Positions 16,995 through 27,013 of a stretch of DNA of 64,000 bases are shown piece by piece. Origin of the DNA: Gemmatimonadota bacterium (lineage in GTDB: Bacteria; Gemmatimonadota; Gemmatimonadetes; Longimicrobiales; Gaopeijiaceae); assembly GCA_022826005.1 (NCBI GenBank), contig JAJDVT010000011.1, positions 16,221 to 80,220 of the forward strand, given 5' to 3'. The notes under the pieces were generated by a model. That model did no database searches. It was not told where the DNA came from and was given only the letters and a program-made list of their open reading frames with translations. How positions within the stretch are numbered: position 1 is the first letter of the stretch; every line of letters begins with the position of its first letter. Made by a program: the position numbers and the translations under genes.

Positions 16995-18140
16995 TCAAGA
17001 GCCTCTCGGCGCACCCGCCTCGCCCCGCACCCCTATCCGCTTGACGTTGACCAGCGGCGCCCCCTCGGGAGAAAACTCGACGTCTGCTACCAGTCCATCC
17101 TCGATGAAATCCAGGAAGAAGGGGTCCTGCTCGTGCGACGCGAGCAGGGTGCACGTCTCGACATCGACAACATCGATCCGGCTCTGGAACCAGTTGAGCA
17201 GATCCATGTCGACGGGCATGAGGCCGCCCTCCGGATCCTCCTCCGAGTTCTCGACCCAGTCCGCGCGGCGGAGCCACAGCGACACCCACGCCCTGCCGGA
17301 GGCGTCGACATGCATGTCCGACAGGTGATTGGGAAGCGGGTTCTCCGGCGTGACCATACCGCGTTCGAAAGGAGTGTTCTCCAGATCCGGGCCGGTCAGG
17401 CTCCCCAGGAGCCGGCCGTCACGGGACCACGCCTCGATCCGGTACTCCTCCCGGTGTGCGGCCAGGATGGACCCGTCGGGGGCAGCCGCGGCAAACCTCA
17501 GGTCGAGAGGATCGAAGCCGGGGGGGTCGTCGGCGGGGCCGTACTCCGCGCCGAACGACGCGAGCACCTCACGCCCGTCGACGACGTGGAGCGGCTGGCC
17601 CAGGCTCGCGGCGTCGCTGCTCCAGCTCTGCATGACGTACAGGCTGCCGTCATCGATGGCGATCATGTCGTTGATCTGCCGCCCGGAAAGCGGCTTCTCG
17701 TCCACGAGCGCAAAGTCCGGAGAGATGATCGTCACCCTGAGATTGAGGGGATCCCAGACGTGCACGTTGCCGGCGGCGTCAGCGTGGAAGGGGTAGGCGT
17801 ACTGGAACTCCATGGGTCCCTCGCCCTCCCGCCCCACGGTCCGGATGAACTCTCCGCCGGGACCGTAGACGTTCATGTGTTCGCGCTGGCCGAGCCAGTA
17901 GTTGCCGGACCCGTCCCGGACGATCTGGTCTTCGCCGCCACGGCCCGAGATGAAACCCGGTCCGGCGACGGATCCGATCTGGAACTCGTGCTCCAGCACC
18001 AGGCAGTCGACGCATGCGTTGGCGGTGTTGAGGACGCAGCCTTCGGCGAAGGAGGCGGCGGGGGCCGAATCTTCGGGTGCGCAGGCGAGGAGGAGCGCCA
18101 GGGGGATCGGGCTCCAGAGACAGGTGACGGATTTCGACAT
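16995..18140 (-). CDS. 6-bladed beta-propeller lipoprotein
   Basis: LALLLACAPEDS lipobox; MNVYGPGGEFIRTVGREGEGPMEFQYAYPFHADAAGNVHVWDP. Confidence 0.83.
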   Translation of the reverse strand: MSKSVTCLWSPIPLALLLACAPEDSAPAASFAEGCVLNTANACVDCLVLEHEFQIGSVAGPGFISGRGGEDQIVRDGSGNYWLGQREHMNVYGPGGEFIRTVGREGEGPMEFQYAYPFHADAAGNVHVWDPLNLRVTIISPDFALVDEKPLSGRQINDMIAIDDGSLYVMQSWSSDAASLGQPLHVVDGREVLASFGAEYGPADDPPGFDPLDLRFAAAAPDGSILAAHREEYRIEAWSRDGRLLGSLTGPDLENTPFERGMVTPENPLPNHLSDMHVDASGRAWVSLWLRRADWVENSEEDPEGGLMPVDMDLLNWFQSRIDVVDVETCTLLASHEQDPFFLDFIEDGLVADVEFSPEGAPLVNVKRIGVRGEAGAPRGS

Positions 18141-18234
18141 GGGGTGCTCCCGATTGCATTGTTCTGAATCTCCGGCTCACTACGACCGGTGGCCGCTCGT
18201 GAGTTTCCGTCGGGAACCTCCGGTTTTCGGCTGT

Positions 18235-19419
18235 CTACCGCATCAGCCCATGGAGCCACACACTCTCGCGCCCGAACTCGTCCTTGTGGATTCCGAGGAC
18301 GTAGTCGTCGCCCACTTCGAGGAGAAAGAACCCCGGGGGCGTCTGCAACTCGGCGATCGGGGTCCCGTCACGATCGACGACCTTCCACAGCGCACCACCG
18401 TCCACGCGGCGGTGAATCCTCGGATGGATCACCTCGTCCGCGAACACGACCGGTTCCCTCCACGGCGGGTAGGCCATCACCCAGACCCGGTCATCCGGAG
18501 CCGCGACAAGCCGTGCGTAGCGCGGATAGTAGTCCGGATAGACCAGCATCCAGCTCACGGTCATGCGCTGCCCCGGCCTCGTGGCCTCCATCTCGCGGAC
18601 CAGCTCTTCCCTGGCGTCGGCGGGGACGGGAGCCGGTTCGAACGGAACGGGAAGGGTCCCGATGTGCTCGCCGCTGAAGCTCATCGCGAGGATCGAGTCC
18701 GAGCCGGTGTCGCCGAGATAGATGCGGTCGTACCCGATCCCGTAGACCCGGTTCCTCGGATACGCGTGCATGGTCTCGGGATCCGAGGTCCTCTCAAATG
18801 CGGGCAGCCACGCGATGGTATCGAAGCCTTCGGTCGCCGGCACGAATCGTCCGACCACCATGGGTTGGCGCGCCTCACCGGGCCCCGGGGGCGGGCATTC
18901 CGCGCCGTAGGTGTTTCTACCGATGAAGATTCCGTAACCCAGCACGATCGAACCATCGGGGACCAGGCGTTGGCGACCCTCGACGACCCGGCAATGCCCG
19001 GACGGCGGCAGGTTGTATCGACTCGATCCCGCGTACCGGCCATCGGGCCCGAATCGGGTGATCTCAGACGAGGAAAGGACCAGGACCGAGTCCCCGGGAG
19101 TGCGGGTGAGCCGCTCAATCGAGTAGACGAATTCACCCGGGCCTCCGCCCTCGCCGCCGGTGTCGAAGAGGTGCGTCCCCTCTGGATCGTAGTACTTCAG
19201 CTCCGAAGTGCTTTCGTTCGCGACGACGATGCGGCCGTCGCCGAGACGGGTCGCTCCGGTGACCCAGTGCAGCAGGTAGCCATCGCGCTCGTCCGCGCCG
19301 CCGATGACGACGGTGGGCTCTTCGGTGAGGCGCCAGGTTGGGCTCGCGTCCTGCGGGACGGGATCCGCGTCGTTCCCGCATGCCGCGCAAGCGAGCAGGG
19401 TCGCGAGCAGGAAAGGCAT
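18235..19419 (-). CDS. 6-bladed beta-propeller lipoprotein
   Basis: Start reassigned to MPFLLATLLACAACGNDADP (19419); GRIVVANESTSELKYYDPEGTHLFDTGGEGGGPGEFVYSIERL. Confidence 0.82.
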   Translation of the reverse strand: MPFLLATLLACAACGNDADPVPQDASPTWRLTEEPTVVIGGADERDGYLLHWVTGATRLGDGRIVVANESTSELKYYDPEGTHLFDTGGEGGGPGEFVYSIERLTRTPGDSVLVLSSSEITRFGPDGRYAGSSRYNLPPSGHCRVVEGRQRLVPDGSIVLGYGIFIGRNTYGAECPPPGPGEARQPMVVGRFVPATEGFDTIAWLPAFERTSDPETMHAYPRNRVYGIGYDRIYLGDTGSDSILAMSFSGEHIGTLPVPFEPAPVPADAREELVREMEATRPGQRMTVSWMLVYPDYYPRYARLVAAPDDRVWVMAYPPWREPVVFADEVIHPRIHRRVDGGALWKVVDRDGTPIAELQTPPGFFLLEVGDDYVLGIHKDEFGRESVWLHGLMR

Positions 19420-19460
19420 CGTTCTGCCACTGAAATGCCGCGGTCCGAGTGGGACGGGTG

Positions 19461-20600
19461 TCACCGGCGCAACCTCATGTCCCCCACGTCGTACCAGTCG
19501 AGCGCCCGGTCCGGAACCCCGTCGGCATCGTCCGGCCCGAGCTGCCGGTCGACCAGAACCACCAGCGTCGAGCCCAGAAGGTCGAAGGCCCGGAGGCGGT
19601 CCCTGACCCTCACCGACCGGACGTATTCGGCGTTCTCGTACACGTCCAGGTAGGACCATTCATGCGTGTCGCGCTGCGTGGCGATCCAGTAGCGGTTGGC
19701 TGCGTCGAACAACTGGTGGTCCGTGCCCAGATCGTAGGGCTTGGGCGTGGCTCCATAGTCTTCCATCCTCCGCTCGACGACCGAGCTGTAGGTGCCGTCC
19801 GAACTCCCCTGGAGAACCCTGGACATTTCTGCGGGACCCAATCTCCCTTGCACAGTCCACAGCCGCTCTTCCTCCCGTGCCACGTCCCGTTCGTCCGGGG
19901 GGTAGGTCGGAGTTTGCAGCACCGTGGCGTCGCCGGCGTCGCCGACGAAGATCAGGCGACTCTCGCAGGCCACGAAGACCCATCCGTCCGCCCGATCCGG
20001 GATGCCAACGATGCCTTCTCTTGCCCCGCACTCGATGTCTCCGGGCCTGCTCGGCGACGCTTGCTCCCGCATGACCTCCCCGGAGGCGACGTTCACGTCG
20101 TACCGGACCATTAGCGAATCGGGGATCCAGCCGCGCCACACCACACCCGAGAGGACCGTGCCGAATGAACGGAGCGGATCCAGGAACGGTGTCCGCACCT
20201 GCGATACATGGGCACCCGATGGCTCGAAGACGGTGAAGCGGATCAGAACCTTGTCATAGACCCCGACGGTGCCCGCCTCGCCCCGCACGAGATCGATGTT
20301 GATGAGGTCGTCGGAGCCGCTCCTGCCAAACTCGCCGGGACCCTCTCCGACCCGGCCGAAGACTCCCACAACAGCGCCCTCCGAGTCCACGCAGCGGACC
20401 CGCGTCTCGTAGGAATCGACTACGCAGGCGACGCGCTCGTCCGCGAGCAGCGCGACCTGGTGGCTCTCGCTCAGCGGCAGGGCGGCGGTGCCGATTGCCT
20501 CGGGCGTGAAGATGGAGTCGTCGACCGGGGCGTCATCCTGACCGCAGGGGACGGCGAAGGCCAGGAGTGCGCCGACGGCGTGCGGCGGAAGGGTCTTCAT
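19461..20600 (-). CDS. 6-bladed beta-propeller protein
   Basis: Start reassigned to MKTLPPHAVGALLAFAVPCGQDD (20600); VRCVDSEGAVVGVFGRVGEGPGEFGRSGSDDL. Confidence 0.82.
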   Translation of the reverse strand: MKTLPPHAVGALLAFAVPCGQDDAPVDDSIFTPEAIGTAALPLSESHQVALLADERVACVVDSYETRVRCVDSEGAVVGVFGRVGEGPGEFGRSGSDDLINIDLVRGEAGTVGVYDKVLIRFTVFEPSGAHVSQVRTPFLDPLRSFGTVLSGVVWRGWIPDSLMVRYDVNVASGEVMREQASPSRPGDIECGAREGIVGIPDRADGWVFVACESRLIFVGDAGDATVLQTPTYPPDERDVAREEERLWTVQGRLGPAEMSRVLQGSSDGTYSSVVERRMEDYGATPKPYDLGTDHQLFDAANRYWIATQRDTHEWSYLDVYENAEYVRSVRVRDRLRAFDLLGSTLVVLVDRQLGPDDADGVPDRALDWYDVGDMRLRR

Positions 20601-20761
20601 TGGACGGAAATGGTGTCGCGGGGGCTCGGTCCGGGACGGCATGAGAGGCATCCTCCAGGCAACGGCAAGCAATCGAGACTCCGGGGCTTCACCACGTATG
20701 GTCTTCAAAAGGGGTGCCACGACTGGTCGCATTGTAAAGTATGCATTACAGAATATCGCGT

Positions 20762-22249
20762 TTACATTACTTTTTCGGTCTGTGAAATCCAGTTCGGGGG
20801 TATCTTGATGATCGGGGGCGCCGGTCTCCTCACAATCGGAGGGAGCCGTACCAACCGCTGCGATGCGCGCTGCAGCAGCTCGGAATGATCCGTGAGCACC
20901 GACTGAATGAGTTCCCGTTGCAATAGCGAATCCCGCATCGCAATCCCGCCAGGCAGACGCTTCCGGTCGACGCTCGCGGAGAGTATGTCGGCGAGTCGCT
21001 GCTTCTCCTCTCGGGAGAGGCCGAGGTCCCCGTAGGAGATCAGAAGCCCCGCCTTGGCCCCGGCGACGTACGCACTGAGCTCAAGGCCCTGAACCACGCT
21101 GAGTGCGCCCGATCCCACCTCTTGCAGGATGTCCCGGGTGATCTCTTCTTCGCGGTTCGAGAGGACCGCATCGAGGTCGGATTCGGCCAACTCCTGCGGA
21201 GCGTCCAACACCACATCAGCACCGGCCTCCTCGTCGGGTTCCGTCGCCGCTTCGGGCCGGTCGCAGTAGATGAGCCCGAACGGCAGCGCGCACAGCACCG
21301 CCACCCGGGTGGCCGCGCGCAGCCAGAGGGGAGCGGGGGAGCGGGTGTCGGTTGAAACGATCATTCGGAGTCTCCTCTCGAGTTCCCTGGTGCGTCCGAC
21401 TCCACCGGCCGCGCTCGCAGGAAGCGGTGGGCGGAAGCCGGGCGGGGCCGACGTACTGGTGACGACCCGCAGCAGTGCGCTGGCATACGTCCTGGGGCAG
21501 GATCTCGCGGTATCCAGAGCAAGCCGGTCACAGCACGCTTCCTCGGCGATCCGGAGCTGGTGGCGGGCCCACCACGCCACGGGATTCCACCAGAAGGCGG
21601 AGCAGACCAGCCATTCCAGCCAGCGCACCAGATGGTCTCGGCGGCGGACGTGGGCCAGCTCGTGGGTCAGGATCGCTCGCAGTTCCTCGCGGCTCAGTTC
21701 GGTCGGAAGGAAGGCGGGAATCAGGACCCGGACCCTCCCCCCGGTCCACCAGACCATGGGCATCACGCGGGCGTTCGTGGCATGCACCTCGGGGATCCGG
21801 GTCAGACCGAGGTCACGGCTGATGGCGGCGGCCTGGCGTTGGAGCGACACAGGTGCCTGGCGGGACGCCCTGGCCAACGTGCGCCGAAAGCGAATACTTC
21901 GCGCGAGCGTCCATCCCAGGAAACCCGCCGTGCCGAGAAGCCACAGGATCGCCAGGACTGGTGGGGCGGCTGTGCCGAAAGGCGGGCCAGTCGATTGGTA
22001 CGAAGTCCCCTCGGCCAGCACGAGTTGCGGAGCGCCGGCACCCCCTGTGGCTAACGGCGCTACCAACTCCGCCGGGAGCACCGGGATGGAAATGACTGCC
22101 GGCATCAGCAGCGTCACGAGCACCAGCAGCCACAGCGAGTGGGAGACGGCGGGCCGGCCCACGCGCCGCTGCACCATCCACACCGCGCCCGCCAGGACGA
22201 CCGAGACCGTCAATTTGGTCGCGCCGATCTGAAGCAGCAGGCCGGTCAT
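20762..22249 (-). CDS. M56-family BlaR1/MecR1-type membrane metallopeptidase
   Basis: Multi-TM N-terminus; zinc motif ILTHELAHVRRRDHLVRWLEWLVCSAFWWNPVAWWARHQLRIAEEACCD. Confidence 0.93.
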   Translation of the reverse strand: MTGLLLQIGATKLTVSVVLAGAVWMVQRRVGRPAVSHSLWLLVLVTLLMPAVISIPVLPAELVAPLATGGAGAPQLVLAEGTSYQSTGPPFGTAAPPVLAILWLLGTAGFLGWTLARSIRFRRTLARASRQAPVSLQRQAAAISRDLGLTRIPEVHATNARVMPMVWWTGGRVRVLIPAFLPTELSREELRAILTHELAHVRRRDHLVRWLEWLVCSAFWWNPVAWWARHQLRIAEEACCDRLALDTARSCPRTYASALLRVVTSTSAPPGFRPPLPASAAGGVGRTRELERRLRMIVSTDTRSPAPLWLRAATRVAVLCALPFGLIYCDRPEAATEPDEEAGADVVLDAPQELAESDLDAVLSNREEEITRDILQEVGSGALSVVQGLELSAYVAGAKAGLLISYGDLGLSREEKQRLADILSASVDRKRLPGGIAMRDSLLQRELIQSVLTDHSELLQRASQRLVRLPPIVRRPAPPIIKIPPNWISQTEKVM

Positions 22250-22617
22250 ATCTCCTCCTCCAGGATGCGGTGCAGCTTCTCGATCTCGTCCCGCGACAGC
22301 TTGTTGTCCGCGACCAGGCGGGTGATCATCGGCACAAGCGAGCCCTGGGTGAGCCGGTTAGCGAGCGACTCCAGCTGGGCGCTGGCATGGGCATCGCGGC
22401 CGATCGCGGGAGAGAACACGCTGATGCCCGGGCTGCGGTCGCGGACCACGAAGCCCTTGGCCGCAAGGCGCTGCAGGAGCCGCTGCACGGTGCCGTGCTG
22501 GGGTTTGGAGGCGTCGGGGTAGAGCCGGTCACGGATCTGGCGGGCCGTGAGGCGGCCTTTCGTCCAGAGGAGTTCCATGACCGCGAGTTCGGAGTTGGGC
22601 AGCGTGGGTACCGTCAT
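22246..22617 (-). CDS. BlaI/MecI/CopY-family transcriptional repressor
   Basis: 123 aa: LPNSELAVMELLWTKGRLTARQIRDRLYP...HGTVQRLLQRLAAKGFVVRDRS; overlaps the BlaR1 gene by 4 bp. Confidence 0.95.
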   Translation of the reverse strand: MTVPTLPNSELAVMELLWTKGRLTARQIRDRLYPDASKPQHGTVQRLLQRLAAKGFVVRDRSPGISVFSPAIGRDAHASAQLESLANRLTQGSLVPMITRLVADNKLSRDEIEKLHRILEEEI

Positions 22618-22645
22618 GGGGGACTCCTACTTGGCCGCAGAATAT

Positions 22646-22681
22646 ACGACGTCATGTCGTTATGTTAAGACATGAAGTCGT
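22646..22681. promoter_or_regulatory. Inverted repeat upstream of blaI-like gene (candidate BlaI operator)
   Basis: ACGACGTCATGTC-(10)-GACATGAAGTCGT, 12/13 bp arms, 29 bp upstream of the repressor ATG. Confidence 0.7.
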
Positions 22682-22727
22682 GCATGTCAAGTCGGAGTCG
22701 GAATCCGTCGGCAGCGGGTGGAGGACC

Positions 22728-23351
22728 CTACCAGCCGAGCGGCAACGCGATGACGGCGCGGCCGCGCAGCGAGTGGTGCCTCCCACCGTCGCCGTCGTCG
22801 GCCGATGCGTTCGCCAGCCCGGCCGAGTAGATCCCCTCGATGCCAAGCGTCAGGCCCGCGGCAAGCGGGACCATCATCCCCAGCCCTCCGGCAACGCCGT
22901 AGTCGGTGTCCTTGAAGTCGAGCGTGTCGTCACCGCACTCCTCCTCGCGCGTCATTCCTACGGCCGTGATGCTGATGTCGCAGCTTGCCTTGTACGCGAA
23001 CCACGCCCCGCCCATTGCATAGACGTACTCGTCGCCGAACGTGACGGACGGGGCGAACTCGAAGTAGGCCAGGTCGATATCCGCCTCGATCGTCACGCCC
23101 GGCTGGCTGGCGTCCAGAACCGCTCCCTTCTGCACGTACAAGGCGTCCACGCGCAGGCCGATACCGTTCCAGAACGGCACCGTCAACCCGGCGCCGGCGT
23201 GGTAGCCGAACTTGTGGCCGGCATCTTCGTCGTCCTCGTCCTCGAGCAGCACGGTAGAGCTGCCAGCGCCGCCAAGCACATGGAGGCCAAGCTGCGCATG
23301 CGCGGGCGCAGCGAGCGTGAACATGAGTAGTGTGGCGAGTGCGAAGCGCAT
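22728..23351 (-). CDS. Outer-membrane beta-barrel (porin-like) protein
   Basis: Start reassigned to MRFALATLLMFTLAAPAHAQ (23351); alternating-residue barrel strands; C-terminal RGRAVIALPLGW. Confidence 0.78.
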   Translation of the reverse strand: MRFALATLLMFTLAAPAHAQLGLHVLGGAGSSTVLLEDEDDEDAGHKFGYHAGAGLTVPFWNGIGLRVDALYVQKGAVLDASQPGVTIEADIDLAYFEFAPSVTFGDEYVYAMGGAWFAYKASCDISITAVGMTREEECGDDTLDFKDTDYGVAGGLGMMVPLAAGLTLGIEGIYSAGLANASADDGDGGRHHSLRGRAVIALPLGW

Positions 23352-23581
23352 GGGCGGGGTCCCTTCGGTGGCTGGAGGGGCGGTGGGGGTGTGTCCTATG
23401 GCCATTAACCCTAACGGGCCGCGGAAGCATGGCTTCCACAAGGTGGGACGCCACCGGGGGCATGGAGGGTTTCACGACCGGTTGTACGGCGGTCTTCGGG
23501 CGGTGGTCCCGGGAGGTCACGCCGGGACGGCACCCATCCGCGTCCCATCCCCATCGGGGGCACCCGCCTCGCCCCGCAGCC

Positions 23582-24907
23582 CTACCTCAGCCCGCTGGGG
23601 CGGCCTTGCTTCTCCAGCGCGTACAACCGCACGTACTCCACGTCCAGCTCGTCCCGCCAGACGCCGAGGATGTAGTCGTCGCCGATTTCGAAGCCCGATT
23701 TCAGCCCGGTCCCGAGTCTGAGCGCCGATGGCGGCTCGAGGGAAAGCCCCGCGGGCATTGCGATGGTCCCCAGCCAGGTGCCGTACGGCGAATAGACCTG
23801 GAACGGCGGAAGGTCCGTGCCGGGGAGCGAGTACGGTTCCACCCAGAGGTTCCCGACCGCGTCCAGGTGGAGCGACTGCAGCACGGGCAGGGTCGAGGCC
23901 GTGGGGCTCTGGCTCATGTTGCGCCTGAGGCCTTCTCTGGCGCCCTCCGGCATTCCTTCCACGCCGCGGGTCAGGGACATACTCACCTCGACCGCGGCCT
24001 CCACGTCCTCGCTGGTGACCTCGCGGGCCGGTTCGTCCCGTCCGAGTATCCACTTGGTGGAGCCGTCGCCGAGGGCGATTGAACGCACCGAAAAGCGCTC
24101 GGTGTCAGCGAGCGCCAGTCGACCGCCGGAGACCGCGTACCTGGGTCCCTTGCCGAACCTGTAGATGTAGTTTCCGACTCGCCCGCCCTCCCGGAACATG
24201 TACACCTCCCGCCCCGGCAAGTCCATCAGTGTGCGCATACTCCCGTCATCCAGGGAAAGGGCCACGATGGCGATCCCCGGCCACCTCGCGACTCCCGGTG
24301 GCGGCCTCTCGCCGCGCTGGTCGGCGAAGGTCAGGATCAGATGCCGTTCGGAGATCCCGATGACGTCTCCGGGCCCGAAACCGGGTCCGGGAACCTCTAC
24401 GCGTATTGTCCGGGCCGCTTCCCCGCTCGGGGCGAATACCTGAGCCCTGAGCAGGCCATGGTCGAAGGTGACCAGGGAATCACCGGGGAGCGTGCCCACG
24501 AACGCGAGAAACGCGTGTTCACCGGGGCCCTCCCCCTCTCCCGCCGCGCGCCACACCAGGTTCCCGTCCCCGTCGTAGCGGCGCAGCTCACCGGTGGTCC
24601 ATTCTCCGATTACGATGTCGCCTCCGCTCAGGCGCACGGTCCCGACCACACCGTTCAGTTGGTGTTCGGGGACCCCGGCCAGGGCGCCGATCCGGACCAC
24701 GGGCTCGTCGCTCACGGTCCAGCCCTCGCCGGGACCCCAGAGCGGGGCCCGCGCCGTGATGATCGGTATCCCGGCCGAATCGGTCTGGGCGGTGAGTGGG
24801 GGGGTGAGAGCTGGCAGGAGTCCAGGTGGCAGCATCGCCAGCGCAACGGCAATCGCGAGCTTCCAGTGGCCTTGTCGGCTCCTGCTGAATACGGCACGAG
24901 ATTTCAT
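23582..24907 (-). CDS. 6-bladed beta-propeller protein
   Basis: Signal peptide; GDIVIGEWTTGELRRYDGDGNLVWRAAGEGEGPGEHAFLAFVG. Confidence 0.83.
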   Translation of the reverse strand: MKSRAVFSRSRQGHWKLAIAVALAMLPPGLLPALTPPLTAQTDSAGIPIITARAPLWGPGEGWTVSDEPVVRIGALAGVPEHQLNGVVGTVRLSGGDIVIGEWTTGELRRYDGDGNLVWRAAGEGEGPGEHAFLAFVGTLPGDSLVTFDHGLLRAQVFAPSGEAARTIRVEVPGPGFGPGDVIGISERHLILTFADQRGERPPPGVARWPGIAIVALSLDDGSMRTLMDLPGREVYMFREGGRVGNYIYRFGKGPRYAVSGGRLALADTERFSVRSIALGDGSTKWILGRDEPAREVTSEDVEAAVEVSMSLTRGVEGMPEGAREGLRRNMSQSPTASTLPVLQSLHLDAVGNLWVEPYSLPGTDLPPFQVYSPYGTWLGTIAMPAGLSLEPPSALRLGTGLKSGFEIGDDYILGVWRDELDVEYVRLYALEKQGRPSGLR

Positions 24908-25133
24908 GCCTGCTCCAATCCCGGCAACCCTACCCGGTACATCCGGTACTGCGGGAATCCATCGTCATTGTAGACGGCCAGCCAAGCGGGTGCGAAGAAG
25001 CGAGCCGATCTCGGTACCGCGTCCACGACCTGTGACACAACGACACTTCCCGTTTCCAGGTCCACGACTTCGATAAGCCACTCCGTCGCTCCGGGCCCAT
25101 AGCGGAAGGTATGTAAGGATGTGGCTCCCGCCA
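24904..25133 (-). pseudogene. Truncated C-terminal remnant of a beta-propeller-like protein
   Basis: ...LHTFRYGPGATEWLIEVVDLETGSVVVSQVVDAVPRSARFFAPAWLAVYNDDGFPQYRMYRVGLPGLEQA*; upstream reading frame is unrelated antisense of the amidohydrolase 5' region. Confidence 0.5.
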
Positions 25134-25288
25134 CAACGGTTGTCGCCGGAGGGCGATGGGCACCACCCGGTCCGGACTCGGCGAGACCGTTGTGGCACCC
25201 TGCGGGTGACTTGCGGCGCGTGGCTGCCACTCCGCAGCTTCCGCCTACCGTCCGACCATACGACCGCCCCGCGACCGGAGCCCGCGCC

Positions 25289-26917
25289 ATGACTCGCCGA
25301 ACAGCGACTCCACCCTCCCCCGCACGGTACGCAATCGCCGCCGCCGCCGCGATCCTCGCCCTGCTCCCCGCCCCCGCCACCCCCCAGTTCGTCGCGCCCG
25401 CACCCGACCGCGCGGAAGGCGAAGGCCCCTTCGACCGGCTGGTCATCCGCGGCGCGATCGTCATCGACGGCACGGGTGCACCCCCCCGCGGCCCCGTCGA
25501 CATCGTCATCGAGGGCAACCGCATCGCGCGCATCGCGGGCGTCGGCTACCCGGGTCTTCCCATCGACGCATCCCGGCGCCCGGCCCCCGGCACCCACGAG
25601 ATCGACGCGCACGGCATGTACGTCCTGCCCGGCTTCGTCGACCTGCACCTCCACACCGGCGGCCTGCCCAAGACGCCGCAGGCCGAGTACGTCTACAAGC
25701 TCTGGATGGCCCACGGCGTCACGTCGGGGCGGGGCATCGAATACGGGCCGATGGACTTCTCGCTCTCGGAACGCGAACGCGCCAACAACAACGAGATCAC
25801 CGCGCCGCGCATGTTCGTCTACCAGCGTCCGGGGCAGGGGTGGGACCGCGGGCCCGTGCGAACCCCGGAGCAGGCCCGGGAATGGGTCCGCTGGGGGGCC
25901 GAGCAGGGCATGGACGGGATCAAGTTCGTCGCGTACCCGCCGGAGATCATGGCCGCGCTCCTCGACGAGGCCAAACAGCTGGGACTGGGGACCGTGGCTC
26001 ACCTCGCCCAGCTCGGGGTCGCGCAGATGAACGCGGTCGACGCCGCCCGCCTTGGCCTCGGCACCGTCACGCACTTCTACGGGCTCTTCGAGGCGCTCTA
26101 CGACGACCACGACGTGCAGCCCTGGCCGTCCGACATGAACTACGCCAACGAGCAGCACCGCTTCGGCCAGGTCGCGGCCCAGTGGGACCTCATCCACCCG
26201 CAGGGAAGCGACGAGTGGAACGCCATGCTGGAGGAGCTGCTGTCGTACGACGTCATCCTCGACCCCACCATGACCGCCTACCTGGCCAGCCGCGACGTGA
26301 TGCGTGCCCGCACCGCCGAGTGGCACGAGCGGTACACCCTCCCCAGCCTGTGGGACTTCTACGAGCCCAGCCGCGAGAACCACGGCTCCTACTACTACGA
26401 CTGGACCACCCACGACGAGATCAGGTGGAAGAACTTCTACCGCGTCTGGATGGACCTCATCGACGACTACAAGGACATGGGCGGCCGCGTCACCGTCAGC
26501 TCCGACGCCGGCTTCATCTACAACCTTTTCGGATTCTCGACGATCGAGGAGATGGAGCTGTTCCAGGAGGCCGGCTTCCACCCGCTGGAGGTCATCCGCG
26601 GGGCGACGATGCACGGTGCCGAGGCGCTCTTCGAGCCGAAGGGGCAGCCGATCGAGTTCGGGATCGTCCGCGAGGGGCTGCTGGCCGACCTGGTGATCGT
26701 GCCGGAGAACCCGATCGACAACCTCAAGGTGCTGTACGGGACGGGGCACGAGCGCCTGAATCCGGAAACGGGGGTGAAGGAGCGCATCGGGGGGATCAGG
26801 TACACGATCAAGGACGGGATCATCTACGACGCCCGGCAGCTGCTGGAGGACGTGGCGAGGATGGTGGAGGAGCAGAAGAAGGCGAGGGCGGCGGCGTCGG
26901 GTGGGGGCGCGCGGTGA
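25289..26917 (+). CDS. Amidohydrolase family protein
   Basis: Start reassigned to MTRRTATPPSPARYAIAAAAAILALLPAPATPQ (25289); VIDGTGAPPRGPVDIVIEGNRIARI; VLPGFVDLHLHTGG; VSSDAGFIYNLFG. Confidence 0.92.
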   Translation: MTRRTATPPSPARYAIAAAAAILALLPAPATPQFVAPAPDRAEGEGPFDRLVIRGAIVIDGTGAPPRGPVDIVIEGNRIARIAGVGYPGLPIDASRRPAPGTHEIDAHGMYVLPGFVDLHLHTGGLPKTPQAEYVYKLWMAHGVTSGRGIEYGPMDFSLSERERANNNEITAPRMFVYQRPGQGWDRGPVRTPEQAREWVRWGAEQGMDGIKFVAYPPEIMAALLDEAKQLGLGTVAHLAQLGVAQMNAVDAARLGLGTVTHFYGLFEALYDDHDVQPWPSDMNYANEQHRFGQVAAQWDLIHPQGSDEWNAMLEELLSYDVILDPTMTAYLASRDVMRARTAEWHERYTLPSLWDFYEPSRENHGSYYYDWTTHDEIRWKNFYRVWMDLIDDYKDMGGRVTVSSDAGFIYNLFGFSTIEEMELFQEAGFHPLEVIRGATMHGAEALFEPKGQPIEFGIVREGLLADLVIVPENPIDNLKVLYGTGHERLNPETGVKERIGGIRYTIKDGIIYDARQLLEDVARMVEEQKKARAAASGGGAR

Positions 26918-27013
26918 CGAGCCTCGTCGTCGCGCCACGTGCGGCTCGCAAGCCGATGGCTCGGGTCGCCGTCCGTTGTTAAGCGCGTAATGGCCGGGTG
27001 CTGGCAGGCCAGG

